From Planctomycetota bacterium (lineage in GTDB: Bacteria; Planctomycetota; Planctomycetia; Pirellulales; Lacipirellulaceae), in contig JAADIN010000220.1 of NCBI GenBank assembly GCA_013151315.1, forward strand, positions 1 to 25,141: a stretch of DNA of 25,141 nt, written 5' to 3'. The first letter of the stretch is position 1. Each line of letters begins with the position of its first letter. The notes beneath the pieces are model-generated. The model made no database searches, was not told the origin of the DNA, and was given only the letters and a program-made list of their open reading frames with translations. Positions 6,816 to 15,892 of the stretch are shown here, one piece after another. Made by a program: the position numbers and the translations under genes.

Positions 6816-8048
6816 CTATTCTAGGCGGGCGTCGAGCCAGTTGGCGTGGTCGCTCTGGTCGCCTCGGTCGGCGTTTTCTACGACCAAGACGATTTGCTCT
6901 GCGCCGGCCAGTTCTACCGAGATTGGCAGCGGGGTGTCTTTGCCTCGGACGATTGGTGTGGTTAGGGCTAGCTTTAACTCGTCGGCACGGCGCAGGAAGA
7001 CTTGGAATACCACGCTACCGCGTCCGTCGGTCGAGTCGTCGATTGCACACTGGGCGGCGAATCGATGGAAACGCTTGGGCCGAGGGGGTGCAACCCCCCG
7101 GCTTTGGGCTGGTGGTGGTATGTCGTAGGTTAGGCGTGAGGTGGAGTGCATTGCCAATCCTTTGGGGTAGATCAATTGGCTTGCAGTGAGGGGGCCGTCT
7201 TGTAGGTTGCGATCTCGGCGGTACTGCCATGGGAGACTGAGAAAGGGCTGGTGGCGGTAGTCGGTCGCATTCATGTCGGATAAATAAACGGCTTGCGATT
7301 GGAGTGATTGTAAGTGGATGATCTCGCGCGGGGCGTCTCCTTGGAGCTCGACGGCACATGCGAGCTTGATTTGTGAGGACTTCTTTCCGGCGATCAGTGT
7401 TTTGGCGATCAAATAGCTGCCATCGCGCCAACCGATTGCGAGATTGCCTTTGGCGGGCGGATTTGCGCGGGAGCCGAATGCTAGTCTTGCTAGGCGGTCG
7501 ATGGGGAGCGAAATAGGCTCGCTGGTTCCGTCGAGCGTGAATTTTGCGGAGGGGCCGTTCTGTCCGATTTCTAGAAGCTGGCCTGTGAGGGTGTCGCCGT
7601 TGGTGAGCTCTAGGTGATCGTTTTTTGAGCGCCGGTCGCGAAGACGCAAGCGGGAGAAATTGTTTGTTGGAGGGTTGAGGCGGATTGCCTGTAGTGCGGT
7701 GCGGGGGAGGACGACCTTGCCAAAAGTTTTGGTGTGTAGGGTGACTGTCTCTTTTGAAATTTGTAATGCCTTTTTGCTGGTCCAGGACTCGGCCAAGACG
7801 AGGCGACTGCCATCGATGAGGATCGCCTCGTGCTGCTGTAGGTTGGCGTGGGGGTTGGACCAACGGACTAGATCGCGTAGGGGCACAGTGTGAGTTTTGT
7901 TGGCGATTTGAAATTCTAGCGTGTTGTCGCTTGTGCATCTGAGAAACAAGGCGTCTGAGGGTGGCTGGTTGATCTGTAACAATGGCTGCGCAGCGTAAGC
8001 CATCGTAGGGATGACGATAGTAAATAGGATGGCGACGGTTCGAAGCAC
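6816..8048 (-). CDS. secreted NPCBM-domain protein
   Basis: The start is taken as GTG 8048, because AGGAAA lies just upstream and it opens a signal peptide (LRTVAILFTIVIPTMAYA). The frame is open further upstream but overlaps the toroid gene. The 410-residue protein has a beta-rich N-terminal part with LELTNGDTLTGQLLEIGQNG-like segments. Its C-terminal region of about 160 residues matches NPCBM, a putative carbohydrate-binding module: PKGLAMHSTSRLTYDI, RFAAQCAIDDSTDGRGSVVF and a final DHANWLDARLE. A GC-rich palindrome interrupts this domain and adds a Pro/Arg-rich insert. It is the last gene of the vWA operon, 11 bases after the toroid gene, and probably acts outside the cytoplasmic membrane. 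Confidence 0.85.
   Translation of the reverse strand: MLRTVAILFTIVIPTMAYAAQPLLQINQPPSDALFLRCTSDNTLEFQIANKTHTVPLRDLVRWSNPHANLQQHEAILIDGSRLVLAESWTSKKALQISKETVTLHTKTFGKVVLPRTALQAIRLNPPTNNFSRLRLRDRRSKNDHLELTNGDTLTGQLLEIGQNGPSAKFTLDGTSEPISLPIDRLARLAFGSRANPPAKGNLAIGWRDGSYLIAKTLIAGKKSSQIKLACAVELQGDAPREIIHLQSLQSQAVYLSDMNATDYRHQPFLSLPWQYRRDRNLQDGPLTASQLIYPKGLAMHSTSRLTYDIPPPAQSRGVAPPRPKRFHRFAAQCAIDDSTDGRGSVVFQVFLRRADELKLALTTPIVRGKDTPLPISVELAGAEQIVLVVENADRGDQSDHANWLDARLE
7080..7101. repeat. GC-rich palindrome inside the NPCBM coding region
   Basis: The sequence reads CCGAGGGGG, then a short TGCAA centre, then CCCCCCGG, which is a near-perfect hairpin. It keeps the reading frame and encodes a Pro/Arg-rich insert (QSRGVAPPRPKR) between two conserved strands of the NPCBM domain. 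This resembles insertion of a small palindromic repeat into a gene. Confidence 0.55.
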
Positions 8049-8059
8049 TTTGCTGTTTC

Positions 8060-9097
8060 CTAACGCTGAAGAATGGGCAGGTAGTTGTTGGGCACTTGCA
8101 GGATGATGCAGGCCATGGCGGTGCCGTACTCGGCGCAGATCGAGTCGAGCCATGAACCATCGGGCCGTTGACGAGCGATCATTTCTTGTCGAATGGCCGG
8201 GTACCATGTGAGCCAACTCTCGCCGCCTGCATGCCACATTGCCTGGATGGCATAGTATTGTCCGTAGAAGTAAAATGCGTTGCCCTCGGGGATTTTTTCT
8301 TGTCCTGGAAGAAAGAGGCGCAGATACTCCAGGCCATTTTGCAGCTCGGGTCCGTGATAGATGCCGGCATTGGTGAATGCAACGACGCCGGCGGCGGATC
8401 GGGCAAACTGGCTTGGCTGTCCTTTCTCGGCCAGGGTGTAGCGAAACCCGCCATCTTCGTTTTGGCATCCGCGGATGTAAGCGATCGAACGATCGATCGT
8501 CTCGCGAGGGACGGTGATGCCGGCGTTGCGCGCGGCTCGTAGCGCCATGACCTGGCAAACGGTGACCGAGAGGTCGGCATCTTTGGGTTCGGGTTGATAA
8601 CGCCAACCTCCTTCGGGGTTTTGCGCATGAATAATCAGCTTGACTGCTTGGCCCAATCGGTCGCGCAGTTTTGGCGAGTCGGCCATGCCATAAGCTTCGG
8701 AAAGGAACAGGACGGCGAACCCGTGGCCGTACATGGGGCCTCGGCTGGTCGCATCGGGGGCAGCTATAAAACCTTGGTCGTCGGTTTGCTCGAGCAAATA
8801 GTCGACGCAACGTTCTAGGTGGGTTCCGTAGGGGCCTCGGCCGGGGGTGCTTCCGCTCGAGAGAAAGGCCATGCCACTAAGGCTGCATACGGCGACATTG
8901 CGCGCGTAGCCGCTGGTACCGAAAGAGCCGTCTTCTAATTGTTGGTCGGCTAGGAAGGTTAAACCGCGATCGATCGCTTGGGTTGTTTTGGGGGTGATGA
9001 GTTGGCGGTGCTGGGTAGTGGGGAGTTCTTCGGCTTGGCAGGGGATGGGGAGGGCAAGGAATAGTGCGAAACCGCAAGCGAGGGGGGATAAGTTCAT
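8060..9097 (-). CDS. secreted prenyltransferase/squalene-oxidase repeat protein
   Basis: The 345-residue protein has a signal peptide (MNLSPLACGFALFLALPIPCQA). It then carries repeats typical of alpha/alpha toroids such as terpene cyclases and protein prenyltransferases: QLEDGSFG at 53-60, NPEGGWRY at 160-167, QNEDGGFRY at 212-220 and RPDGSWLD at 311-318. The Asp-rich catalytic motif of squalene-hopene cyclases (DXDD) is not evident, so a cyclase activity is not supported; a binding or structural toroid is more likely. It ends in YLPILQR. Its ATG overlaps by 4 bases the stop of the coiled-coil gene before it, indicating translational coupling within the vWA operon. Confidence 0.88.
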   Translation of the reverse strand: MNLSPLACGFALFLALPIPCQAEELPTTQHRQLITPKTTQAIDRGLTFLADQQLEDGSFGTSGYARNVAVCSLSGMAFLSSGSTPGRGPYGTHLERCVDYLLEQTDDQGFIAAPDATSRGPMYGHGFAVLFLSEAYGMADSPKLRDRLGQAVKLIIHAQNPEGGWRYQPEPKDADLSVTVCQVMALRAARNAGITVPRETIDRSIAYIRGCQNEDGGFRYTLAEKGQPSQFARSAAGVVAFTNAGIYHGPELQNGLEYLRLFLPGQEKIPEGNAFYFYGQYYAIQAMWHAGGESWLTWYPAIRQEMIARQRPDGSWLDSICAEYGTAMACIILQVPNNYLPILQR

Positions 9098-9987
9098 GGG
9101 AAGGCCTTGGTTTTGCTGGTAGGTTCGGCCAACTCACGGAAGTAGGCTTCGATTGCTTCTGCGTATTTTGGCAAGAAGGTTTCGCTGAGGGGTTGGAGTA
9201 TCTGTTCTCGCTGTCGTTGGGGCAAGTTTCCCCACAAGTCGTTGATGAGCTGAGTTGTCGTTTCTTCAGTCGAACGGTTTTGGTTCTGCCTTGTAGGCGA
9301 CGAGGGTGGATTGGGTTTTGTGCCGGCCTCGCCTTGTCCCTCGGGTTGGTCTCCGGGATCGGCAGGCGACGAACTTTTTGGTGGATCTTCTCTTGGTGTC
9401 ACCAATCGCTCTCGAAGCTGACGCAGATGGTCGCTCGACGCTTGTTGCAATGCTGCCGCCTTGCCGATTTGCTGCTGCGCCAGATGGTCGGCGGCAGCTC
9501 GCATCGTGGTTTGCACGGCAAGATCTCGCGCGAGTGACACGACATCAGACAAACTCCCCGAGTTTTCCATCGCACGGGACATCTGCATGACGAGCTTGGC
9601 AAACTGCCTCGAGAGTTGGTTTTGGTCAAGCGAAGCCTGCTTGTCTGCTTGGGGTTGGTCGTTCAGGATTTCGCGCTGGCTGCGATTTGCAAGCTCTCGC
9701 TGCCGGGCCTCGATTTGGGCCAAGTCGCTCTCGAATTTTGCGAGTTCGTTTTCGAGCGAGAGGCTGTCGATCGCTTGCTGAAGCGTTTTGATGACGGTCT
9801 GTTGACGCTCGGCGAGGGCCGCAATGGTTGTGGACTCGGGTGGCTGAGATTTCCGTTTTAACTCGCCGAGCAGCCTTCGAATGTCTTCTAAGGGGTTCTC
9901 GACGAGGTCGCTTAGTCGTTCATGCAAGACTTGTAGTTGTTCGAGGGTCGCTTGTCGATCGAGTTGGTTCCTTGCGTAGGTGTCCAA
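9094..9987 (-). CDS. coiled-coil protein, probable C-terminal half of a DUF4175-like protein
   Basis: This is a soluble, strongly helical protein rich in Gln, Glu, Leu and Arg, with coiled-coil segments over the first 200 residues. A Pro/Ser/Gln-rich linker (about 200-245) and a short helical C-terminal part (DLWGNLPQRQREQILQPLSE) follow. Only TTG 9987 offers a standard start, and it falls inside a helix. The frame continues upstream without ATG, GTG or TTG as TDPRDGILYALEELLDTYAR; CTG 10032 is another candidate. The preceding gene ends exactly there in another frame, so the two may be one protein split by a +1 frame change. The stop overlaps the toroid gene by 4 bases. Confidence 0.7.
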   Translation of the reverse strand: MDTYARNQLDRQATLEQLQVLHERLSDLVENPLEDIRRLLGELKRKSQPPESTTIAALAERQQTVIKTLQQAIDSLSLENELAKFESDLAQIEARQRELANRSQREILNDQPQADKQASLDQNQLSRQFAKLVMQMSRAMENSGSLSDVVSLARDLAVQTTMRAAADHLAQQQIGKAAALQQASSDHLRQLRERLVTPREDPPKSSSPADPGDQPEGQGEAGTKPNPPSSPTRQNQNRSTEETTTQLINDLWGNLPQRQREQILQPLSETFLPKYAEAIEAYFRELAEPTSKTKAFP

Positions 9988-10024
9988 CAGTTCTTCGAGG
10001 GCATAGAGAATTCCGTCGCGTGGG

Positions 10025-11476
10025 TCAGTCAGTGCGGTGGTGATTCGGCGCTGGCGGGATGAAACCTCGAAACGCTTCGGGCCAGCGTTGGTCTTGGTCC
10101 CATTGCGTCACGAGTTGATGGAGTTCGCTTTGCTCGCCATGCAGTTGTTTGAGGAGGATTAATAGTCGAATGTCTTTTTCCGAAATTTCGCGTAGTAGGT
10201 CTTTTTCAGAAACGACGCGTAGTCGGAGAGAGTGGAGTGTTTGCCCTACTGAGGGTTGATAGTCGCTGGCGCGGGCATGGATTTCGAGAACGGTTCCTGG
10301 CTGGAGCGAGAGCGGCTGGAGTTGCCAAAGATATTCGAGCTGTTGCTGTTGGGGGCTTTGGGACTTGGTGCCTTGGAATAAGAGGATGCTTTGCTCGGGT
10401 TGATCTGGTCGGTCGGAACGGCTGAAGATTAGCTTGAGGTTGCGGATTGCTAGGTTGTCGCTTGCTGAAATGATTAGGGGGACGACTGCTGCGGGGGTGA
10501 CTGTGAGGTTGTTTTTGGGGGCTTGGATTTTTACTTGGGGAGGGGGGTCGGGGATTAGGTTTAGGGTGAATCGTTGGGAGGGGGTTGCGCGATAAATCGC
10601 GGCGCTTCTTGTGGTGAACTTGAGGGAAAACGTGTCGCTTGCTTTGGGGCGCCATAGGTTGGGCGAAATGTGAAACTGCTTGTTTGTGGGGTCCATGGTT
10701 GCGGGGATTTTTTGGCCCCTTTCGCTGTGGAGTTCTACGCTTGCTAGGGGTTGATCGCATTCGCCTGAAAGCTGGAGGCCGCTGCGAGCTAGTACTCGGC
10801 CACTTTTTCCTAAGGGTCGACAGGGAAGACCCGTGTAGGCGGGAGGGTGGACTTTTATTTGCAGGTTTTTTATTTGAGGTGGAGCTTCCACGGATTTCAA
10901 TTGCTGGGTCCCGGGCCACTGGGAATCGCTCCACGGATTGAGCAGCCGGGTGAGCCCGATGCCTAGCGACTGGGGTGCCCACCAATTTAGCAAACCGAAC
11001 ACGAGTAGCGCACCGGCGGCAGCCGACATCGCGCGTCGTAGCGGTCGTCGGGGCACGAATTGTTGCCAGTCGATGCCTTCGAGTTCGACGGAAGTATGAA
11101 TCACGACCGCACGGCGCAGCGATTCCGATCCGGCAAATGGGTCGTTGCGTGCCTGTTGGCTAAATTCGAGCGCACTGGTCACCATGTCGTGGAGTTTTGG
11201 GTGGCGACGTTCGATTCGACGCGCAATTTCCATCGAATCGACCGGCCGGTTGAGTACCGAGATCCAGGCGTGCCGCCCGACCAGAAAGCAGGCAAAGGCA
11301 AAGGCGGCGGTGAGGAGCGTTCGCCCCAGGAAATCTCCTACGTCTAGCAAGCGGTCGCAAGCAGCTAGGCCTAGTGCCGTTGCGACGAGGATTGTGATCG
11401 CCCAACAGGCAGCAGCCACTAGGCGCCGTCGCTGGAGGCGGCGTCGGAGATGGTCGATTTGTAAGGCGAGTCTCAT
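10025..11476 (-). CDS. DUF4175-like membrane protein, N-terminal part
   Basis: The 483-residue protein starts with a basic helix and two membrane helices (about 20-40 and 53-68). The segment PVDSMEIARRIERRHPKLHD then precedes a third membrane helix (about 150-168). The following LLNPWSDSQWP and the large Ig-like beta region (PPPQVKIQAPKNNLTVTPAA, DNLAIRNLKLIFSR) are as in DUF4175-type proteins of Bat-like clusters. It ends in EKDIRLLILLKQLHGEQSEL and a short tail, where family members usually continue into a long coiled coil; here that part is a separate downstream frame. ATG 11476 lies 45 bases after the upstream stop. An envelope function with the vWA proteins is inferred. Confidence 0.78.
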   Translation of the reverse strand: MRLALQIDHLRRRLQRRRLVAAACWAITILVATALGLAACDRLLDVGDFLGRTLLTAAFAFACFLVGRHAWISVLNRPVDSMEIARRIERRHPKLHDMVTSALEFSQQARNDPFAGSESLRRAVVIHTSVELEGIDWQQFVPRRPLRRAMSAAAGALLVFGLLNWWAPQSLGIGLTRLLNPWSDSQWPGTQQLKSVEAPPQIKNLQIKVHPPAYTGLPCRPLGKSGRVLARSGLQLSGECDQPLASVELHSERGQKIPATMDPTNKQFHISPNLWRPKASDTFSLKFTTRSAAIYRATPSQRFTLNLIPDPPPQVKIQAPKNNLTVTPAAVVPLIISASDNLAIRNLKLIFSRSDRPDQPEQSILLFQGTKSQSPQQQQLEYLWQLQPLSLQPGTVLEIHARASDYQPSVGQTLHSLRLRVVSEKDLLREISEKDIRLLILLKQLHGEQSELHQLVTQWDQDQRWPEAFRGFIPPAPNHHRTD

Positions 11477-11521
11477 TGGAGCATGAATTTGTTCGTCGTG
11501 GCCGACGGAGCTAACTTGCTA

Positions 11522-13714
11522 TTACAGCATGCCATGCCGGCGACGCAATAGCCACTCGGCGGTGAGGACGCTGACCAACAGGGCCATTGCGGCGTGGGTA
11601 TTCCAGAGCGGGCGGGGCGGCAGTTGCTCGATCGTTGTTCTGCGTGGCGGGGGGAGGTCGTCGAGCAACTCCGAGACGGTTTCTAGAGTGTAAAATTTTC
11701 CGCCTGATATCTTGGCCGCCTCGATTAGCGCCGGATGGTCGGCTGCCAATCGAGACAGCTCGCGTGGCGGAGGTTTGATTTCGAAGGTGGTGCTGGCCGC
11801 TTCGTCTGGGAGCGTTGCCTTGTACTTGCCAGGTGAGAGGCCTTGGAGCACGGTTTCGAAAAAACTCCGATGGGTCGGGTGGCGGTGGAGGCGGATTTCT
11901 TGTTCGGGATTTTTGGCGCTTTGTAGTTGGACGATTGCGGCTCGGTTGTTGACGGGGCTGCGAAAGCGCAAGCGGAGTTTTATGTCTTCGCCGAGGCGAT
12001 AGAGGGTGCGATCGGTGGTTAGATGGATTTCCTGTTTGGTGGCAAGGCGTCGGCGGCCCAATCGTCGGACGACTTGACCCCAGTAGCGGGCGAAGTAGCG
12101 GTCGTCGGTGCGCCATCGCCAACGCCATGTTTCATCGGTGGCATGGAACCAAACTTCGCCTCGGCCGACGTAATGACGCAGAATCATGGGTAGCCTGTTG
12201 CGCGTGGCGTGCTCGGCCAAGACTTGGGCACCGGGTTTTATTTTTTCTATCGCGAACCCCCAGGAGACGGGCGGGAAACTTTGCCAAATGGCTCGCGACT
12301 CGGCGTCGGTTTCGCCCAACTGCAAACTGGGCATTTGCCAACCGAGCGCCGTTGGTTGAATGGAGTACGGCTCGGTGCTTTGCCGGCTGGTCGTCTCGAG
12401 TTCGAAGGGAAGCAGCACTCGTAGCGGCTGCGAATCTTGAAAAGCCTGGGGCATGAATCGGGGCCCTGCAATGCAAGCGAGGCCCCCACCCTGCTCCGAA
12501 ACCAACCGCAGGAGAGTCGCCCACGTTTGGCGAGGCAACAGTGCCGGGTCGATATCACCAAGCAGCACGACATCAAAAGGAAACCGTTCTTGCTGCAGGC
12601 TAGGAAACTCGGCAAGTGCGATGGGGTCGACTTCCGAAAAATCGGCGTCGGCCTCTTGCAGATGAACTCGCAGCTCGACGGCCGGGTCGCGCTCGAGCAA
12701 ACTTTTGAGTGCTCGGTATTCGTAGCTCGGGCTTGCTTGGGCAAGCAGGACACGGATTTTTTCGTCGCGCACCTCGACGGTTTGACTCACGACATTGTTT
12801 TCGACGTTCGTCTCGCCTTCGAGCGGTTTTATTTCTAGCTGCAATGCCAACTGGCCGGGCGTCTCGAGGCGGGTCGCGAGTCGCACGATCTGCGAAACCT
12901 CCTCGGCGGGAAGTTGGATCGTCGACTGTGCGAGAATTTGGTCGTCTGTAGTATTGCGAAGCGTTATCAGAGCTTCTTGGTCGGCGTAACCGGTGGCACG
13001 GAGCATCGCTTCGACCTGGAGGCGATCGCCGGGGAAAACGACTTCTTCGGCCAGGAAATTGTCGATCGCCACGTCGGGTCGTTTTTGAGGATTCCCCACC
13101 GCGACGGGATAAAGGGGCACTTGCAAAGCCCGTGCGCGCTGGGCTCCTTTTTCGAGCGATTGCCCGCGCGTCGAAATGCCATCGGTGAAGAGGACGATTG
13201 CCGAGGGCGTGGGGCCGGGTAATTCTCGTAGCGCGTAGTCAATTGCATCGCCCAAACAAGTCCCGATGCTCTCTTCGCTTGTTGTAAGCGATTGCAACGT
13301 TTCAACGCGAACCGTCTGTTCGTCCAGCGCTACAAGGTCAAGATCGTAGGTGGATTGCCACGTTTTGAGGAATGATTGATTGAGGAAAGATTTTAATGCT
13401 GCGAGGCGTGATTGATCGCCGTCGACGCTTGGCTGGTCGCGGGTGGCCATGCTGGCCGAGCGGTCGACGAGCACCACCAGACGTGGGCGGCCCGTGCGAA
13501 ACCACTCGATCGCCGGTTGGGCGAGCATCGCGACGACCAACGTCAGGGCTGCGAGGCGCAGGAGAGCAAGCAACGTCCGCATGGGTTTGCCTGCTGAAGA
13601 GGCTTCGCGAAAGTAGAGCGCCGCGACCCAGGCGACGACCGAGATCGTCATCAACACGCTTAGCCACAGGGGCCAATCCCAGTTCCAGCGAATTCGCCAT
13701 TCGAGGCCAGTCAT
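11522..13714 (-). CDS. vWA-domain membrane protein with glutamine amidotransferase-like region
   Basis: ATG 13714 is chosen because it overlaps the BatA gene stop by 4 bases (ATGA) and begins right before the membrane part; the longer frame upstream only shadows the BatA gene. The protein has 730 residues. Two membrane helices (about 16-35 and 47-66) precede a vWA domain with MIDAS residues D84, S86 and S88 (VDRSASM) and the loop FTDGIS. Ig-like repeats follow, then a class I amidotransferase-like fold (FDVVLLGDIDPALLPRQ, EQGGGLACIAGPRF) without an evident catalytic Cys. A C-terminal membrane helix (MALLVSVLTAEWLL) completes it. It is likely an inner-membrane partner of the BatA-like and DUF58 proteins. 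Confidence 0.88.
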   Translation of the reverse strand: MTGLEWRIRWNWDWPLWLSVLMTISVVAWVAALYFREASSAGKPMRTLLALLRLAALTLVVAMLAQPAIEWFRTGRPRLVVLVDRSASMATRDQPSVDGDQSRLAALKSFLNQSFLKTWQSTYDLDLVALDEQTVRVETLQSLTTSEESIGTCLGDAIDYALRELPGPTPSAIVLFTDGISTRGQSLEKGAQRARALQVPLYPVAVGNPQKRPDVAIDNFLAEEVVFPGDRLQVEAMLRATGYADQEALITLRNTTDDQILAQSTIQLPAEEVSQIVRLATRLETPGQLALQLEIKPLEGETNVENNVVSQTVEVRDEKIRVLLAQASPSYEYRALKSLLERDPAVELRVHLQEADADFSEVDPIALAEFPSLQQERFPFDVVLLGDIDPALLPRQTWATLLRLVSEQGGGLACIAGPRFMPQAFQDSQPLRVLLPFELETTSRQSTEPYSIQPTALGWQMPSLQLGETDAESRAIWQSFPPVSWGFAIEKIKPGAQVLAEHATRNRLPMILRHYVGRGEVWFHATDETWRWRWRTDDRYFARYWGQVVRRLGRRRLATKQEIHLTTDRTLYRLGEDIKLRLRFRSPVNNRAAIVQLQSAKNPEQEIRLHRHPTHRSFFETVLQGLSPGKYKATLPDEAASTTFEIKPPPRELSRLAADHPALIEAAKISGGKFYTLETVSELLDDLPPPRRTTIEQLPPRPLWNTHAAMALLVSVLTAEWLLRRRHGML

Positions 13715-15846
13715 TGCCACCCCCTGCCTAGCCCGCACGCGAGCGTCAATTCGGCGAGCAAGCAGATTGCTGCGCCTGCCAGGAGACTGGGGGCGAACGC
13801 ATAGTCGGCACGCCCTTTTGCTGAGGAACTTGCGGTGCTTGTCGTTATTCCCGTTGGCAACTCCTGCGGATTGATTGTCGAGAGATCGCTTTCGAGTGGG
13901 TCGAGATTCACTGCAAAGCGTGTGATCTCTTCGCCGGCTGCGCTGACGTGATAGATGCCGCTCGCGGTGGTCTCGGCGAGCAAAATGATCCCTTGGTCTT
14001 CGGCAGCGGGAGTCATTAACATTCGTTCGGCACCATCGGGCCTGCGCACGGTCACTTGCGTCTCGGGGCGAGATGCGTCCCAAGCGAAAGCAGCAGCTTG
14101 GCCCACCTGCAAATTTTGACTTTCCAATCGACGTCTGCTTACAAGGTGGGTTAGCAGCTCGCGCATCACCGGCAAAAAACTGGGGCTCACGGAAAAACTC
14201 GACCAAGGGTTTTTCTCGGCCGCGCGTATTGCAAGCGAAGCAGGAATCGCCATCACGGCCACGCGACCCAAACCGAGCCGGTCGACCACGAGTGCGAGAT
14301 CTCCGGCATCGAATTTCAAGACGGTTTCGGTCGTTTGTCGCTCTGGCTTGATCTCCAGGCGACGGTATTTCATCACGGCCACCTTCAGCAGCCCAGCGTT
14401 TTCGTTACCACGAAAGGGCTCGACGATTGGATGCGTATAGTTCAGGGCGTCAAAACGGTATTCACCGAGGGGTACCGATTCATGCAGCGTTACGGGAAGC
14501 AATTGACTCAAGGGTTCTGTCGGGGTTTGTCCGTCTAAGAAAACCGCCAGCCCCCCCCCTGCCCTGACGAAGCGAGCCACTTGATCCGCCTCACGCTGGT
14601 TGAGGTCGGCCGCGCTGCATAGAAACAGGGCGTCGTATTTCGCCAAATCGAGCTCGCTTAATAGGCTAACGGGGGAAATTTTGGGTTGAATTGTTTGCAC
14701 AATGTCGGCCGACAACTTGCCGGGTGCCAAGGCTCGCGCCACGTCGTCGGCAGCCCCCGGTTTTCCAGCAATGCAAGCGACTTGCAACCGCGGGCGGATT
14801 TCGATCACCAGCCACCGTCGGTTGTCGCTCGAAAAACTGTCGACCGCGCCTCCAATTGAAACCTGCACGGTATGCGGACCCTCGTTCTCCAGGGAGAGTC
14901 TAAAACGAACCGTCGAAGTCGCTCCGGCGGCCAAGCTTACCTGTTGCGACAGGGTCGAGCGTCCGTCGATGCTCAACTCGACTTCGATATTCTCCCATGC
15001 CCGATCGCCAAAACTTTGGAGAGTCGCCGTGAACGAGACATCTTGCCCGGGCGATAAAAGGGGCGGCTCGACCGTGAAATCGACGATTGCGATATTATCT
15101 TGCTGACCATCTCCCACGTTGACGACCGTGAGACTTGCCTTTTTGGCCAACTCGGCCCATTGCGATTGCTCCTCGGGACTCGCAAGCCAAGTGTTGCGAG
15201 CCAGATCGGAGAAAAACACCACTTCGGTCTGATCGAGAGCAGGCCGATTTTCTTTTTGCGGCTCAAGAGCTGCTTTTGCCGCTCGCAAAGCAAGCGACCA
15301 ATGGGCAATCTCCTCGGTTTGGCTTAGCGAGCCGATCGCCGAAAGCGCAAGCGACGTGTCAGACGTTGGGCGGCCAAGCACATTGTCGGTCGTTTGCGCC
15401 CAGCCGACGACAGAAAAGACGTCGCCGCTTGGTCGGCTTTCGATTAGTCGGCGCGCGTGGGCTTTGGCTCGATCGAGGCATGTCGAGCCTTGGGATCGTC
15501 GGCTCATCGAATACGATTGATCGAGAATCACGACGGTATGCCGGGGGCCAACTTTACTGGAGTCCGACGCCCATCGCCCTAGCATTGGCTCAGCAATTGC
15601 CATGGCAACGAGCAGAAGAATTGCAGTGCGAAGGGCAATCAAAAGCCATTGCTGCAATTTCACTTGTCGCGACCGTTGCCCCACGGCCGTCAAAAGCAGG
15701 TCGACCGCCGCCCACGAAGTGGTGTGGCGCTGCCGACGATTCCAGCGATGGATCAACCAAGGCAAAATCGCAGCCGCCAGCCAGCCTAACATCGGCAGGC
15801 TGGCGAACTCGAAGGCAGCCAAGAGTGAAGAGGAGTAGGATGGCAT
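13711..15846 (-). CDS. BatA/vWA-domain membrane protein
   Basis: The 711-residue protein opens with the double membrane anchor of the BatA N-terminal domain (helices about 17-33 and 66-86, separated by HRWNRRQRHTTSWAAVDLL). A vWA domain follows with MIDAS residues D109, S111 and S113 (LDQSYSMS). It then has CARDB-like beta repeats (VEPPLLSPGQDVSFTATLQ), an amidotransferase-like segment (YDALFLCSAADLN, VRAGGGLAVFLDG) and a C-terminal membrane helix. Family knowledge links BatA proteins to MoxR/DUF58 envelope-integrity or stress systems. ATG 15846 lies 46 bases after the DUF58 stop, without a clear ribosome binding site, and its 3' end is coupled to the next vWA gene. Confidence 0.9.
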   Translation of the reverse strand: MPSYSSSLLAAFEFASLPMLGWLAAAILPWLIHRWNRRQRHTTSWAAVDLLLTAVGQRSRQVKLQQWLLIALRTAILLLVAMAIAEPMLGRWASDSSKVGPRHTVVILDQSYSMSRRSQGSTCLDRAKAHARRLIESRPSGDVFSVVGWAQTTDNVLGRPTSDTSLALSAIGSLSQTEEIAHWSLALRAAKAALEPQKENRPALDQTEVVFFSDLARNTWLASPEEQSQWAELAKKASLTVVNVGDGQQDNIAIVDFTVEPPLLSPGQDVSFTATLQSFGDRAWENIEVELSIDGRSTLSQQVSLAAGATSTVRFRLSLENEGPHTVQVSIGGAVDSFSSDNRRWLVIEIRPRLQVACIAGKPGAADDVARALAPGKLSADIVQTIQPKISPVSLLSELDLAKYDALFLCSAADLNQREADQVARFVRAGGGLAVFLDGQTPTEPLSQLLPVTLHESVPLGEYRFDALNYTHPIVEPFRGNENAGLLKVAVMKYRRLEIKPERQTTETVLKFDAGDLALVVDRLGLGRVAVMAIPASLAIRAAEKNPWSSFSVSPSFLPVMRELLTHLVSRRRLESQNLQVGQAAAFAWDASRPETQVTVRRPDGAERMLMTPAAEDQGIILLAETTASGIYHVSAAGEEITRFAVNLDPLESDLSTINPQELPTGITTSTASSSAKGRADYAFAPSLLAGAAICLLAELTLACGLGRGWQ

Positions 15847-15892
15847 TTAAGATTTAGGATTTGGGAAGAGAGGGAGGACTGCCACGGTTACC

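Noticed and set aside
7015..8160. Long 381-codon minus-strand frame overlapping the NPCBM gene
   Set aside because: It is extremely rich in Arg, Pro, Thr and Ser and lacks any domain; the NPCBM frame in the same region has a signal peptide and domain motifs, so this is a shadow frame of GC-rich DNA.
8060..9097. Squalene-hopene cyclase
   Set aside because: The repeat motifs fit the toroid fold, but the protein is about half the usual length, has a signal peptide, and no DXDD catalytic motif is visible.
10206..10985. 259-codon minus-strand frame inside the DUF4175-like gene
   Set aside because: The composition is Pro/Arg/Ser-rich with no motif, and it overlaps a well-supported membrane protein in another frame.
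13715..14206. N-terminal extension of the second vWA protein
   Set aside because: This part overlaps the 3' end of the BatA gene in another frame and has no protein-like features; ATG 13714 overlaps the BatA stop in the usual coupled way.
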